A DNA stretch of 64,000 bases, taken from assembly GCA_963824805.1 (NCBI GenBank), contig CAWGQZ010000085.1:21093-85092 (forward strand). The letters run 5' to 3'. The stretch is from DATBAT01 sp963824805. Lineage in GTDB: Bacteria > Acidobacteriota > Terriglobia > Terriglobales > Acidobacteriaceae. Of the stretch, positions 1 to 8,488 are shown in pieces (position 1 is the stretch's first letter; each line of letters starts with the position of its first letter). The notes under the pieces are model-generated. The model was not told where the DNA came from, searched no databases, and saw only the letters and a list, made by a program, of their open reading frames with translations. A program made the translations under genes and the position numbers.

Positions 1-161
1 TGCTGAAGCTCGTCCAGGCGATCGGTTAAGTTTATTTCCACTCGAATCGCTTCAACAGGTTACTGTTTGGGCTAGGAACGTATGCTGTCAGGTTATTGAC
101 ATCAGCTTTATGCGTCGTGTATCGCACATCTTGCTTGCTTGGGCACTGCTGGTTCCGCGCG

Positions 162-472
162 ATGGCGATTCGTGAACTTGTCGAGCTTGAAGAACTCCAG
201 CCGGCTCAACAAGTGGAGGGAATTGTCCTGGATCCCTCAGACACTCCTATCCCAAACATGAAAATAACCCGATTGCACTCAAGGGTGGACCGCAGTACTG
301 CGTTCAACTACATCTGACGACAAAGGGCACTTTCGCCCTTCTCGGCAGCGCGGAAAAACATCTACTCCTTCGTTTCGATCAGGCGATGTTTAATCCATCA
401 CAACTCAAGCTTAAGATCGATAGGAGCGTTCCACAAAGAGCCATTACTGTCAGACCGCATATCGGCGGTTAA
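162..472 (+). pseudogene. Frameshifted small carboxypeptidase-regulatory-like protein
   Basis: Two reading frames join into one plausible protein. The first, from the ATG at 162, reads VEGIVLDPSDTPIPNMKI, the typical first strands of a carboxypeptidase-regulatory (CarboxypepD_reg) beta-sandwich. Near 270-285 the sense shifts frame and continues as ALKGGPQYCVQLHLTTKGTF through to IGG and a stop at 470-472. The whole would be about 100 residues. Such small domains are common as exported proteins in acidobacteria. A signal peptide is not clear because the upstream frame is short. A single-base indel in the sequence is an equally good explanation as true decay. Identification rests on a short motif, so it is moderate at best. 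Confidence 0.4.
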
Positions 473-522
473 GGCTATGCCCAGAGCAATAACCTGAGAT
501 TGGGATTTGGGATTCGGTCTTC

Positions 523-912
523 TTATATGCGTGCCTTGGCAGTGCGCGGCGTTACCCTCACGGTCGCCGACCGCGCGTTAGCTGAAATCATTGGCTTGAG
601 ATACTCGCTGCCCTTGTACTTCTCGCGGTAGGCGTCATCGATGAGCTCGTTGATCGACCCATCCACTGCTTCGAACTCCACTTCCTTGGTCATTCCGGCC
701 GCAGTAATTCTCCCCGCCTTCTGCCGCACCGCTGCCCGGTACCAACTGGACTTCTTTCCGTTGTAGCCTCGGACATAGAGCCCGTCACCGACCACGACGG
801 ACCAGATCCAGGTCGGGGTGCCGTAAGTCTTGCCGTCCTCGCGGAACGGCGAGATGTGCAGGTCGTCGCTTTCGGCGATCTTGCGGAGTTCGTCTTTCGA
901 CCATGCGGACAT
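523..912 (-). CDS. DUF2255 family protein
   Basis: A 129-residue protein matching the DUF2255 family over its length: it opens with WSKDELRKIAESDDLHISPF, then TPTWIWSVVVGDGLYVRGYNG, and contains AAVRQKAGRI and DDAYREKYKGS, all family hallmarks. It has no signal peptide and looks cytoplasmic. The ATG at 912 is preceded by a good Shine-Dalgarno (GAGGAGAAAT). It starts 24 bases after the stop of the molybdenum-binding subunit on the same strand, so it is probably the last gene of that operon. The function of DUF2255 proteins is unknown; the aromatic-rich core resembles pyridoxamine-oxidase-type split barrels, but that is inference. Confidence 0.85.
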   Translation of the reverse strand: MSAWSKDELRKIAESDDLHISPFREDGKTYGTPTWIWSVVVGDGLYVRGYNGKKSSWYRAAVRQKAGRITAAGMTKEVEFEAVDGSINELIDDAYREKYKGSEYLKPMISANARSATVRVTPRTAKARI

Positions 913-936
913 TGTGGATTTCTCCTCGTTCCTCGC

Positions 937-1398
937 CTAACCCTGCAACGCCGCCTTCACATAAGCGGCTTTCATCGGCAGCCGCCGCATCACCTTTCCG
1001 GTCGCGTCGTGAAGGGCCGCGGCAATCGCCGGCGCAGCCAGCGCATTCGCCGCCTCCGAACCTCCGCCGTAGCTGCCGACCTGGGGGTTGTTCAACAGCA
1101 CAACCTTGATTTCCGGTATATGCGCCATGGTCGGTATGGGATAGGAAACCCAGCTGTTCGCGGTGATTCTGCCTTCATCAAACCTCACTTCCTCAAACAA
1201 CGCATGACTGATTCCCATTACCGCGCCGCCCTCCACCTGACGCTTCAATTGCATCGGGTTGATAACGATGCCAGGATCAACTGCGATGGTGTACCTCTCC
1301 ACCTCGATCGCGCCGGTGTCGGGAGTGACCGCGATATGGCAAACACAAGCCCAGTAGGTTCCGCTGCGTAACATCAGCGAAACTCCGCGGCCTTTCAA
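937..1398 (-). CDS. Molybdopterin hydroxylase large subunit, C-terminal part (after frameshift)
   Basis: This frame carries the missing C-terminus of the protein upstream (1395-3290). It reads GRGVSLMLRSGTYWACVCHI, then the VDPGIVINPMQLKRQVEGG substrate-domain motif and GGGSEAANALAAPAIAAALH, where the conserved glutamate of the xanthine-dehydrogenase active site normally sits. The two frames overlap at TTGA (1395-1398), which could be mistaken for translational coupling, but relatives carry these segments as one polypeptide of roughly 750 residues. A one-base indel within about 1395-1400 would rejoin them. It is not an independent gene. Confidence 0.75.
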   Translation of the reverse strand: MKGRGVSLMLRSGTYWACVCHIAVTPDTGAIEVERYTIAVDPGIVINPMQLKRQVEGGAVMGISHALFEEVRFDEGRITANSWVSYPIPTMAHIPEIKVVLLNNPQVGSYGGGSEAANALAAPAIAAALHDATGKVMRRLPMKAAYVKAALQG

Positions 1399-3290
1399 AG
1401 GCGCGTCCCTGTGGCGACAGCATTCGGGCGAGGGGAAGGGCGAGTGTCCCAGCCGGAGGCGTCGCGAACTGCTTTCAGCACCCCGATTACCCGCTCCTCA
1501 CTGGCGTGGTCAATGCGGAACTGCAGCGCGTCCGCGCCCGCCAGCGCCGCCGCTTCGTTGATCGCCAGCTCACGCGGATAGTTCTGCTGGTACTGCCCCG
1601 GCGTGCGCATGCTGTGGTCGCGCAGACCTACGGCAGTCGGCGAAGCCTTTTGTCCCACCTGAAAGGTGCCATGGCCCCGCTCCACCACAATTGGAACCGG
1701 AGCGTAAACCCAGGGATCGGAAATGTTGTTGACCGTGGAGCTGACGAAATCCCCGTGGACATCAGGGGCCGGCATCGTGGGCAGCCCGGCGAGTACCGCG
1801 CCGATCAGGCGATCATCCTGCATGGCCGGCATGTAGTGGTCGATTTGATAGGCGGCAATGTTTCCCTTGTCGTCCAAGGCAATCTGCACGTCGGAATACG
1901 AGGCCGAAGATTGCGTCGACCATTGCAGATCATCGGCGCGCATCCACTGCACGCGCACCGGCTTGCCGAGCGCTTTCGAAAGAATTACTGCTTCGTCCTC
2001 TGCGCCCGCGTTGCCTCCGTTCGACCGTCCATAGTGGCCGGGTCCTGGATACGCGTGCACAATCACATGATCGGCAGTTATCCCCAGCATCATGGCGATT
2101 TCGCCGCGCAGCTCTTGTGGATTCTGGTTGTGCGCGTAGATGTGAACTGTCCCATCGGCTTTGACGTCGGCCACCGCCATCGTCGGGCCGATAGGAGCGT
2201 GTTTCATGTAGGGCATTTGGTAGGTTGCGGAAAACTTCTTGTGCGCTGAAGCGAGCGCTGGTTGAGCCTCACCCTTATTGCCCCGGCCGTTTGCCACCGG
2301 GGCGGATTTCCAATCCGCCTGTTCGCGCAGGTGCTGGTAAAGTTTTTCGTTGCCGGGCAGGCCCTTCCATTCCGTCCACTTCGTGTCGCGCGCTACCTGA
2401 TTGGCGGCCTGGATTGCTTCCCACTCGGTGGGCGCGACCACGCCCACCAGATTACCCTTCACGACAACCTGCGAATTCGGAAACTTGGTTTTGTCCAAAT
2501 TACCCGCGGAAACAAGAGTGGAGCCGAGCGTTCTGGGATGCACCACGCGCGCATGTAACATACCGGGCAGCCGCACATCCGTAGCCCAGGTTTCCTTAGC
2601 TGCGACCTTCGAACTGATAACGGAATTCTTAAACGACTTACCGATGACTTTGTACTCGCTGACCGGCTTCATCGGCGGATCGCCATCGATCCTCAGCCCC
2701 ATAATGCTGGTGAGATCGCCTGTCACCGGTATCGTCAGCTTGAGTTGCTGGCCCTTGACCAGGCCGCCGTACGAAATGCTTTTCCCGCCGCCCGTAACGA
2801 CGCCGTCTTCGACAGAAAGCTTGTCTTTGCCCACGCCAAGTTTTTCCGATGCCAGATCGAGCAGAGCCTGGTAAGTATAGGCCGCTGCCTTTCGGATATT
2901 CGGCGTCCCCCGGCCGAGAAAATCAAACGCGCCACTGCCATCCGGCGTCCGATCGGTATCTCCCTGCACGACGGTAGTGATGGCTTCGAAGGGAACGCTC
3001 AACTCGTCGGCCACGATTTGCCGGTACGCCGTGAAAGTCGTGCCCTGTCCGAAGTCGCTCTTCCCGGTACGAATGAGGATCGTGTTGTCCGGATGAATCT
3101 CAATCCAGGAACTGGGGAGCGACGGATCGAGCGAGTTCTTCAACACAGTGGACTTTGCGGTATCGCCCTTCAAAAACCGCGGGCCCACCAGGCTGACACC
3201 TACAACTAGTGCCCCGCCCGCTTTCACAAATTGCCGGCGCGATAAGGTGGCCCCGAAAACGTTTCCTGACTTTGCACTCACGGTTGTCAT
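1395..3290 (-). CDS. Molybdopterin-binding large subunit of a Tat-exported Mo hydroxylase (isoquinoline 1-oxidoreductase beta-like)
   Basis: Catalytic subunit of a xanthine-oxidase-family hydroxylase; relatives oxidise aldehydes or N-heterocycles. The N-terminus has a twin-arginine signal (SRRQFVKAGG, about residues 18-27) followed by a hydrophobic stretch, so the folded cofactor-loaded enzyme should be exported. The two Mo-binding domains are visible, with GHYGRSNGGNAGAEDEA and VRVQWMRADD. It starts 3 bases after the stop of the 2Fe-2S subunit gene, so the two are co-transcribed. The frame ends early (TGTRL then stop) and the remaining 150 residues lie in the next frame (937-1398). Such enzymes usually pass electrons to a cytochrome c subunit; none is encoded next to it here. 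The substrate cannot be read from the sequence. Confidence 0.85.
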   Translation of the reverse strand: MTTVSAKSGNVFGATLSRRQFVKAGGALVVGVSLVGPRFLKGDTAKSTVLKNSLDPSLPSSWIEIHPDNTILIRTGKSDFGQGTTFTAYRQIVADELSVPFEAITTVVQGDTDRTPDGSGAFDFLGRGTPNIRKAAAYTYQALLDLASEKLGVGKDKLSVEDGVVTGGGKSISYGGLVKGQQLKLTIPVTGDLTSIMGLRIDGDPPMKPVSEYKVIGKSFKNSVISSKVAAKETWATDVRLPGMLHARVVHPRTLGSTLVSAGNLDKTKFPNSQVVVKGNLVGVVAPTEWEAIQAANQVARDTKWTEWKGLPGNEKLYQHLREQADWKSAPVANGRGNKGEAQPALASAHKKFSATYQMPYMKHAPIGPTMAVADVKADGTVHIYAHNQNPQELRGEIAMMLGITADHVIVHAYPGPGHYGRSNGGNAGAEDEAVILSKALGKPVRVQWMRADDLQWSTQSSASYSDVQIALDDKGNIAAYQIDHYMPAMQDDRLIGAVLAGLPTMPAPDVHGDFVSSTVNNISDPWVYAPVPIVVERGHGTFQVGQKASPTAVGLRDHSMRTPGQYQQNYPRELAINEAAALAGADALQFRIDHASEERVIGVLKAVRDASGWDTRPSPRPNAVATGTRL

Positions 3291-3293
3291 CGC

Positions 3294-3816
3294 TTATCTC
3301 CCCTTCGCCATGATGGTGGCGGCATGGTGCACAGCGTCAATGATTGCGAGATAGGTTCCGCAGCGGCAAAGATTCGGCGACATTCCCCCCGTGGTGAACG
3401 CCGCCTTGATTTGTACCAGCGTAGGATGGGGGTTGTTTTCAAGCAACTCGGTCGCCTTGATCATCATTCCGTTCTGGCAGAACCCGCACTGCGGGGTCTG
3501 CTCTTCGATCCAGGCCTGCTGCACCGGATGAAGTGTGTATTTCGCTTCCTCCGCCGAAAGCCCTTTCAGTTTGGCCCAGCGCGCTGGCAAACCTTCGAGC
3601 GTGGTGACCTCTTTATTGGCCACGTCCGAGACCGGCGTAATGCAGGAGCGCACTTCCTTGCCCTCGACCAGCACCGAGCAAGCTCCACACTGCGCGAGCC
3701 CGCAACCGAACTGCGGCCCGATCAGTTCAAGGTCGTTACGCAAAACATAGAGCAGAGGGGTGTCGGCAGGCGCCTGCACTTCGTGGCGGGACTCCGTTCA
3801 CATTCAGCGTGACCAT
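3294..3816 (-). CDS. 2Fe-2S subunit of Mo hydroxylase (isoquinoline 1-oxidoreductase alpha-like)
   Basis: Small electron-transfer subunit with two 2Fe-2S clusters. The plant-ferredoxin-like cluster is bound by the cysteines of FGCGLAQCGACSVLVEG and the following RSC; the second, helical cluster by CGFCQNGMM and LCRCGTY. The uninterrupted frame begins only at PADTPLLYVLRNDLE, but the first residues (MVTLNVNGVP) are found upstream in another frame from the ATG at 3814-3816, which has GGGAG at the right distance. Removing one C near 3783-3790 joins MVTLNVNGVPHEVQAPADTP, the normal family start. Repaired length is about 173 residues, a little longer than usual because of the Glu/Lys-rich linker (AKLKGLSAEEAKY). 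It is the first gene of the hydroxylase operon. Confidence 0.85.
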
Positions 3817-4036
3817 AGAGAACTCCCTTCCTAGACAGATTCCAAATTCAAGTACCTATAGAGAACCCTTTGCATCTCAGCTGAGCCAAGCCATTATGTA
3901 CCGGGCTCGGCCCAGCTGACGAGGTTCACCACCGTTGCGCGTTGCTCCTCGCGAGAGTGCCTGAGAATTTGCGTGTGGTGGATCGCTCACTTCTTCCATT
4001 CCACGAACCTGTAGCCCTGAAGCGCCAGGCAGCTGT

Positions 4037-5035
4037 TCAGCGGCCCACGAATTTCTGCAGCTCTTCGGGATACCGCGCGCCTTGCACCGGAATCTTCGGC
4101 CGCGGCGCTACCGATTTCTGTCAGTTCGTCCGCGGTAAGTTCGACTGTCGACGGCCCCGATATTCTCTTCGAGGCGAGGCAGCTTCGTCGTGCCCGGGAT
4201 CGGAACGATCCACGGCTTCTGTGCAAGCAGCCAGGCCAGCGCGATCTGAGCGGGCGTCGCCTTCTTCTGCTCTGCGAACTTGCCGATCAGATCCACCAGC
4301 GCCTGATTCGCTTTGCGGTTCTCCGGGCGTGAAGCGGGGGACGATGTTGCGGAAGTCGGTGCTGTCGAACTGCGTATGTTCGCTGATTTTTCCCGTGAGG
4401 AAGCCCTTGCCCAGCGGGCTGAACGGAACAAACCCGATTCCGAGTTCTTCGAGCGTCGGAGTATCACTCTGCTTCCGGCTCTCTCCACCAAAGCGAATAT
4501 TCGCTCTGCAGCGCCGTCACCGGCTGAACCGCATGCGCGCGGCGGATCGTCTGCACGCCTGCCTCCGAGAGCCCGAAGTGCTTCACCTTGCCCTGCTGGA
4601 TCAGGTCTTTCACCGCTCCCGGCGACGTCTTCGATCGGCACGTCCGGATCGACACGATGCTGATAGAACAAGATCGATGACATCGGTCTTCAGCCGTTTG
4701 AGCGAGGCTTCGGCGACTTCCTTGATGTGCTCCGGCCGGCTGTTCAGTCCGGCCTGCTTGCCGGTGTTCGGATCGAGTTTGAACCCGAATTTGGTGGCGA
4801 TCACCACCTTGCCGCGGAACGGAGCGAGCGCTTCCCCCACCAGTTCTTCGTTGATGAACGGACCGTAGACTTCGGCGGTGTCGAAGAAAGTGACGCCGCG
4901 CTCGACGGCTGCCCGGATGACGGCGATCATCTCCTGCTTGTCCTTGGCCGGGCCGTAGCCAAAGCTCATGCCCATGCAGCCCAAGCCGAGGGCCGAAACT
5001 TCCAGGTTGCTCTTTCCAAGTTTGCGTTTTTGCAT
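4037..5035 (-). pseudogene. Aldo/keto reductase, multiply frameshifted
   Basis: NADPH-dependent aldo/keto reductase of the 330-residue AKR family. The first frame (from the ATG at 5035) has GLGCMGMSFGYG, the catalytic Asp/Tyr segment FFDTAEVYGP and the catalytic Lys in VVIATKFGFK. The catalytic His segment (FYQHRVDPDVPIEDV) is in a second frame near 4670, VKHFGLSEAGVQTIRRAHAV in a third, PAQIALAWLLAQKPWIVPIP in a fourth, and the normal C-terminus KIPVQGARYPEELQKFVGR ends at the TGA at 4037-4039. At least four indels are needed, yet every family motif is still recognisable, so the damage is very recent or artefactual. The gene is divergent from the AraC-type regulator at 5206, the usual arrangement for a regulator and its target reductase. 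Confidence 0.75.
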
Positions 5036-5205
5036 TTTGTGCTCCTTCGGAATCTCTCTAACCTTCCAGGTTAGGGCAAGCGCGCTCGAAGCGGTATCCC
5101 GATCCTTCCGATTTATTGCCTATTTCTCTTGCTCTGTTGACAAATCAGTGGCGCTATCCCGGGCAGAGCAGCTATCCGTAATGGTGAACAACAAGGACAT
5201 TTGCC

Positions 5206-6163
5206 ATGAGAATGTCCAATAAACCGCGTCTGCAACCTCAAATCGGGCACGCGAATTGCGGCCGGAGCTGGCCCGCAAGATTGCCTCGTTTATTGGCGCA
5301 GCAAGAGAATCGGGCAACGGAAATTCCCGGCGTAACGCTCTACCGGCGGACCGCGCCGACCGCGCCCTGCTCCATGACCTACCAGCCGGGCGTGACGGTG
5401 ATGGCGCAGGGGCGAAAGCGGGTTGACCTCGGCTCGACCACTTTCATCTACGGCGAGTCGCGATTACCTGCTGACCTCGGTCGATTTGCCGATCGTCAGC
5501 CAGGTAATCGAAGCCAGTGAAGAAGTGCCCTGCGCTCGCGATGTCGCTCAAGCTCGAGATGCCCGTGGTTCGCGAACTTCTCAGCCGGGAGGAGATTCAC
5601 GTGGCGGAAGCGCCAGCCGACAGCCCGGGCATGGCAACCGGCGAGGCCACCGCGGAATTCCTCAGCGCCTGCTGCCGGCTCGTGGACCTGCTCGGACACC
5701 CCGCAGGACATTCCTTTTCTCAGCGGCCTGATTCAGCGCGAGATCATTTACCGAATTCTTCGCGGGCCGGAGGGGGCGCGCCTTCGCGCGATTGCAACTC
5801 TCGGAGATCAGAGCCACCGCACCGCAAAAGCCATCGCCTGGATCAGGGCCAACTACGCCAAGCCGCTGCGCGTCGAAGATCTCGCGGAAATCGCCGGCAT
5901 GGGAGTCTCCACGCTGCACCATCATTTCCGCGCGCTGACCGCCATGAGCCCGCTGCAATATCAGAAGCAACTGCGCTTGCAGGCCGCGCGCGGCCTGCAT
6001 GCTCGTCGATGGACTGGACGCCGCCAGCGCGGCCTTCGAGGTCGGATACGAAAGCGCCAGCCAATTCAATCGCGAATACAGCCGCTTCTTCGGCCAGCCG
6101 CCGATGCGGGACATTCAGACTCTCCGCTCGCCAGGCGCGGCGCCCATGGAGGCAGTCACTTAG
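5206..6163 (+). pseudogene. AraC-family transcriptional regulator, multiply frameshifted
   Basis: Regulator of the type with an AraC N-terminal domain and C-terminal double helix-turn-helix. Pieces lie in order but in changing frames: ELRPELARKIASFIGAARES, GVTLYRRTAPTAPCSMTYQP, YLLTSVDLPIVSQVIEASEE, LKLEMPVVRELLSREEI, GLIQREIIYRILRGPEGARL, then the DNA-binding part IRANYAKPLRVEDLAEIAGM, VSTLHHHFRALTAMSPLQYQ and GYESASQFNREYSRFFGQPP. The reading ends at the TAG at 6161-6163. At least five single-base shifts are needed; one is an extra A in GGAAATTCCC near 5325. It stands back to back with the aldo/keto reductase, its probable target. The start is uncertain; an ATG at 5212 is an alternative. 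Confidence 0.7.
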
Positions 6164-6293
6164 CAAAGCCAGGAGTATGCGCCCGCGAACATAGAATCCC
6201 GAGGGTGCCCCGCAGCAAAGCTTGGACGGGGTGCCCTCAACTCCGGTAGGCTGAGCTTCTTGTCTCTAAATACGGCGTGAAGGAAAATTCAAC

Positions 6294-8159
6294 GTGAGGC
6301 ACTTCGTTTGGCTATCGGCTATCGTCATGTTTAATAGTGCACATTCCCCGGCGCAAGCCATCAAGCTCCATGTCGATCTCAGCGATGCTGCTCGAAACAT
6401 TTTCCACGAGCGCCTGATCCTACCGGTAAAACCCGGAGCAAATACTTTCGTCTATCCCAAATGGATTCCCGGCAATCACCGTCCCAGCGGCCCCATCGCG
6501 AACCTTGTTGGTATCAAATTCCAGGCAAACGGCACGGATCTAGCCTGGTGGCGCGAGGCGGTGGATATGTATGCCTTTCACGTGGATGCGCCCGCTGGCA
6601 CGCAGCAAATCGAAGTGTCGATGGACACCACCACTTTCAGCGACAGTGCTGGATCGACTGGCGCTGCAACCTCGTCCAATGTGCTTGATCTGAATTGGAA
6701 CCAGGTGGTGCTCTATCCGCAGGATGCCAATTCGAACGACGTGCAGTTTTCGGCTTCGGTGCGGCTTCCCTCGGGATGGAAATTCGGCACAGCACTCCCG
6801 GTTGCCCGCACTTCCGGAGACACAGTTGATTTTTCCCCGGTTTCGCTGACGACTCTAGTCGATTCGCCTCTAATTGCGGGCAGCCACTACCGCAAAATTG
6901 AGCTGACCGACGGACACGACGGCCCTTCCCACGTGATCCACATGGTCAGTGAAAGCGAGCAAGGCCTCGCCATCTCAGACGCGGATGTTGCAGCCTATCG
7001 CGCACTCGTGCGTGAGACAGGCGCACTTTTTGGCGCGCGTCATTACCAGCAATATCATTTTCTATACACGCTGAGTGATGAGATCGCCTCGCATGGAGTC
7101 GAACATCATGAATCAAGCGACAACGCCAGCCCCGAGCACACGCTCACCGATCCCGGCCTGCACCTGCTCCATGCCGACCTGCTTCCTCACGAATTCGTAC
7201 ATTCGTGGAACGGAAAATATCGCCGCCCGGCCGGACTTGCGACTCGCAACTATCAAGAGCCCATGATCGGCGATCTGTTATGGGTATACGAAGGACTGAC
7301 AGACTACCTGGGCGATGTGCTTGCCGCACGGTCGGGTCTGCATTCGCAAGAGGAATTTAGAGAATTGTTGGCCTCAACCGCGGCCATGCTGGATCATCGC
7401 AGCGGACGCACCTGGCGTTCGCTTGAGGACACGGCGCGTTCGGTGCAGATTCTCCGCCTTGCCGGATCGACATGGCAGAACTGGCGGCGTGGCCTCGACT
7501 ACTACACCGAGGGCGTATTCATCTGGCTTGAGGTCGATACCAAACTTCGCCAGCTAACTCATGACGAAAAGTCTCTCGACGATTTCTGCCACGCTTTTCA
7601 TGGTGGACCGAGCGGACCGCCAATGGTTGTGTCCTACGAATTCAACGACGTCGTGCGGACCCTGAACGAACTGGCTCCGTTTGATTGGGCTTCTCTGCTG
7701 AAGGAGCGCACCACGGCATTGGCGCCGCACGCCCCGCTTGCCGGCATCAACGCCTCTGGGTGGAAACTGGTCTACACCGACAAGCCCAACTTACTCATTC
7801 AAGCCAGCGAAAAGGAACGGAACTCCTTGAATGCCTTCTACTCGCTGGGATTCTCAATAACTAAAGACGGATTGTTGGAAGATGTGATCCCAGGTTCGCC
7901 CGCTTACGCCGCTGGCGTTGGCCCCGGCATGAAACTGGTGGCGGTGAACGGGCGGCGCTGGTCGAAGGAAGTGCTGCGTGAGGCGCTGCGTGCCACCAAG
8001 TCCACCGGCACTCCGCTGGAACTCCTGCTCGAAAACCGTGACTTTTTCAAAACATATTCGATCAACTATCACGGAGGCGAACAGTACCCGCATCTCGAGC
8101 GCGCGGAGGGAGATGATCTCCTGGGTAGGATAAGCGCGCCGCGGGCTGGCAGTAAGTAG
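6294..8159 (+). CDS. M61 family (glycyl) aminopeptidase with PDZ domain, exported
   Basis: A 621-residue zinc aminopeptidase of family M61. It begins with a signal peptide (residues 1-22, cleavage after SPAQA). An N-terminal beta-domain follows, then the gluzincin catalytic domain with the zinc motif HEFVH in LLPHEFVHSWNGKYRRP (about residue 300) and the third ligand glutamate in VYEGLTDYLGDVLAARSG. Near the C-terminus a PDZ domain (about residues 515-590) shows DVIPGSPAYAAGVGPGMKLV. Length and order fit the family. The start is GTG at 6294 with GAAGGA about 10 bases upstream. Members cleave N-terminal Gly or Ala from peptides, here in the periplasm. The gene stands alone, about 130 bases after the AraC remnant. 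Confidence 0.92.
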   Translation: MRHFVWLSAIVMFNSAHSPAQAIKLHVDLSDAARNIFHERLILPVKPGANTFVYPKWIPGNHRPSGPIANLVGIKFQANGTDLAWWREAVDMYAFHVDAPAGTQQIEVSMDTTTFSDSAGSTGAATSSNVLDLNWNQVVLYPQDANSNDVQFSASVRLPSGWKFGTALPVARTSGDTVDFSPVSLTTLVDSPLIAGSHYRKIELTDGHDGPSHVIHMVSESEQGLAISDADVAAYRALVRETGALFGARHYQQYHFLYTLSDEIASHGVEHHESSDNASPEHTLTDPGLHLLHADLLPHEFVHSWNGKYRRPAGLATRNYQEPMIGDLLWVYEGLTDYLGDVLAARSGLHSQEEFRELLASTAAMLDHRSGRTWRSLEDTARSVQILRLAGSTWQNWRRGLDYYTEGVFIWLEVDTKLRQLTHDEKSLDDFCHAFHGGPSGPPMVVSYEFNDVVRTLNELAPFDWASLLKERTTALAPHAPLAGINASGWKLVYTDKPNLLIQASEKERNSLNAFYSLGFSITKDGLLEDVIPGSPAYAAGVGPGMKLVAVNGRRWSKEVLREALRATKSTGTPLELLLENRDFFKTYSINYHGGEQYPHLERAEGDDLLGRISAPRAGSK

Positions 8160-8180
8160 CTCGATCTCTTTTTGCAGAAG

Positions 8181-8196
8181 TGTTCCGCGTGGAACA
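8181..8196. promoter_or_regulatory. parS-like inverted repeat
   Basis: TGTTCCGCGTGGAACA, 22 bases after the stop of the M61 gene. It differs by one base from the symmetrical parS form TGTTCCACGTGGAACA bound by chromosomal ParB. The same 14-base core occurs at 37961-37974. Assignment as a ParB site is inference from similarity to the general consensus; no parAB genes are in the window. Confidence 0.45.
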
Positions 8197-8322
8197 TTTG
8201 ACTTCCATTTTTGGTAGGAAAAGTTCCGGGCATGTGATTGGTAGAAGGGAGTTGTGGCCACACACGTAACAAAAAGAACAAATCGCAAATGTTACAGTCG
8301 TTTAAATGCAGTTTCAGGGGCT

Positions 8323-8342
8323 CATTCCCAATTTTGGGAATG
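8323..8342. promoter_or_regulatory. Perfect 20-bp palindrome upstream of the lipoprotein protease
   Basis: CATTCCCAATTTTGGGAATG: nine-base arms around a TT centre, without mismatch. It lies about 150 bases upstream of the ATG at 8489. There is no T-run after it, so it is more like a dimeric-regulator operator than a terminator. The cognate regulator is unknown. Confidence 0.45.
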
Positions 8343-8488
8343 CGTTTTCGACTGCAGGCGGAGGCGGTCCCTTCGCAAATGCGCTCGACTCGAGACACCC
8401 GAAGGCTCGAGGAGACCAGTCCTTTGAAGGATCGAGCATATTCTATTAGGACGTGATACACTTTCGGGCCTCTTAGTAGTTGTTCGTT

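Larger units (their letters stand above)
8160..8488. other. Gene-free interval with parS-like site and long palindrome
   Basis: About 330 bases between the M61 gene and the lipoprotein protease. No convincing coding sequence on either strand. It holds a parS-like sequence at 8181-8196 and a perfect 20-bp inverted repeat at 8323-8342, both listed separately. The rest shows nothing recognisable. Confidence 0.6.

Noticed and set aside
937..1398. TTGA overlap as translational coupling of two separate genes
   Set aside because: The two products together equal one standard Mo subunit, so this is a frameshift and not two cistrons.
3942..4868. 308-codon plus-strand frame across the aldo/keto reductase
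   Set aside because: It is an antisense shadow; the minus strand holds all reductase motifs in order.
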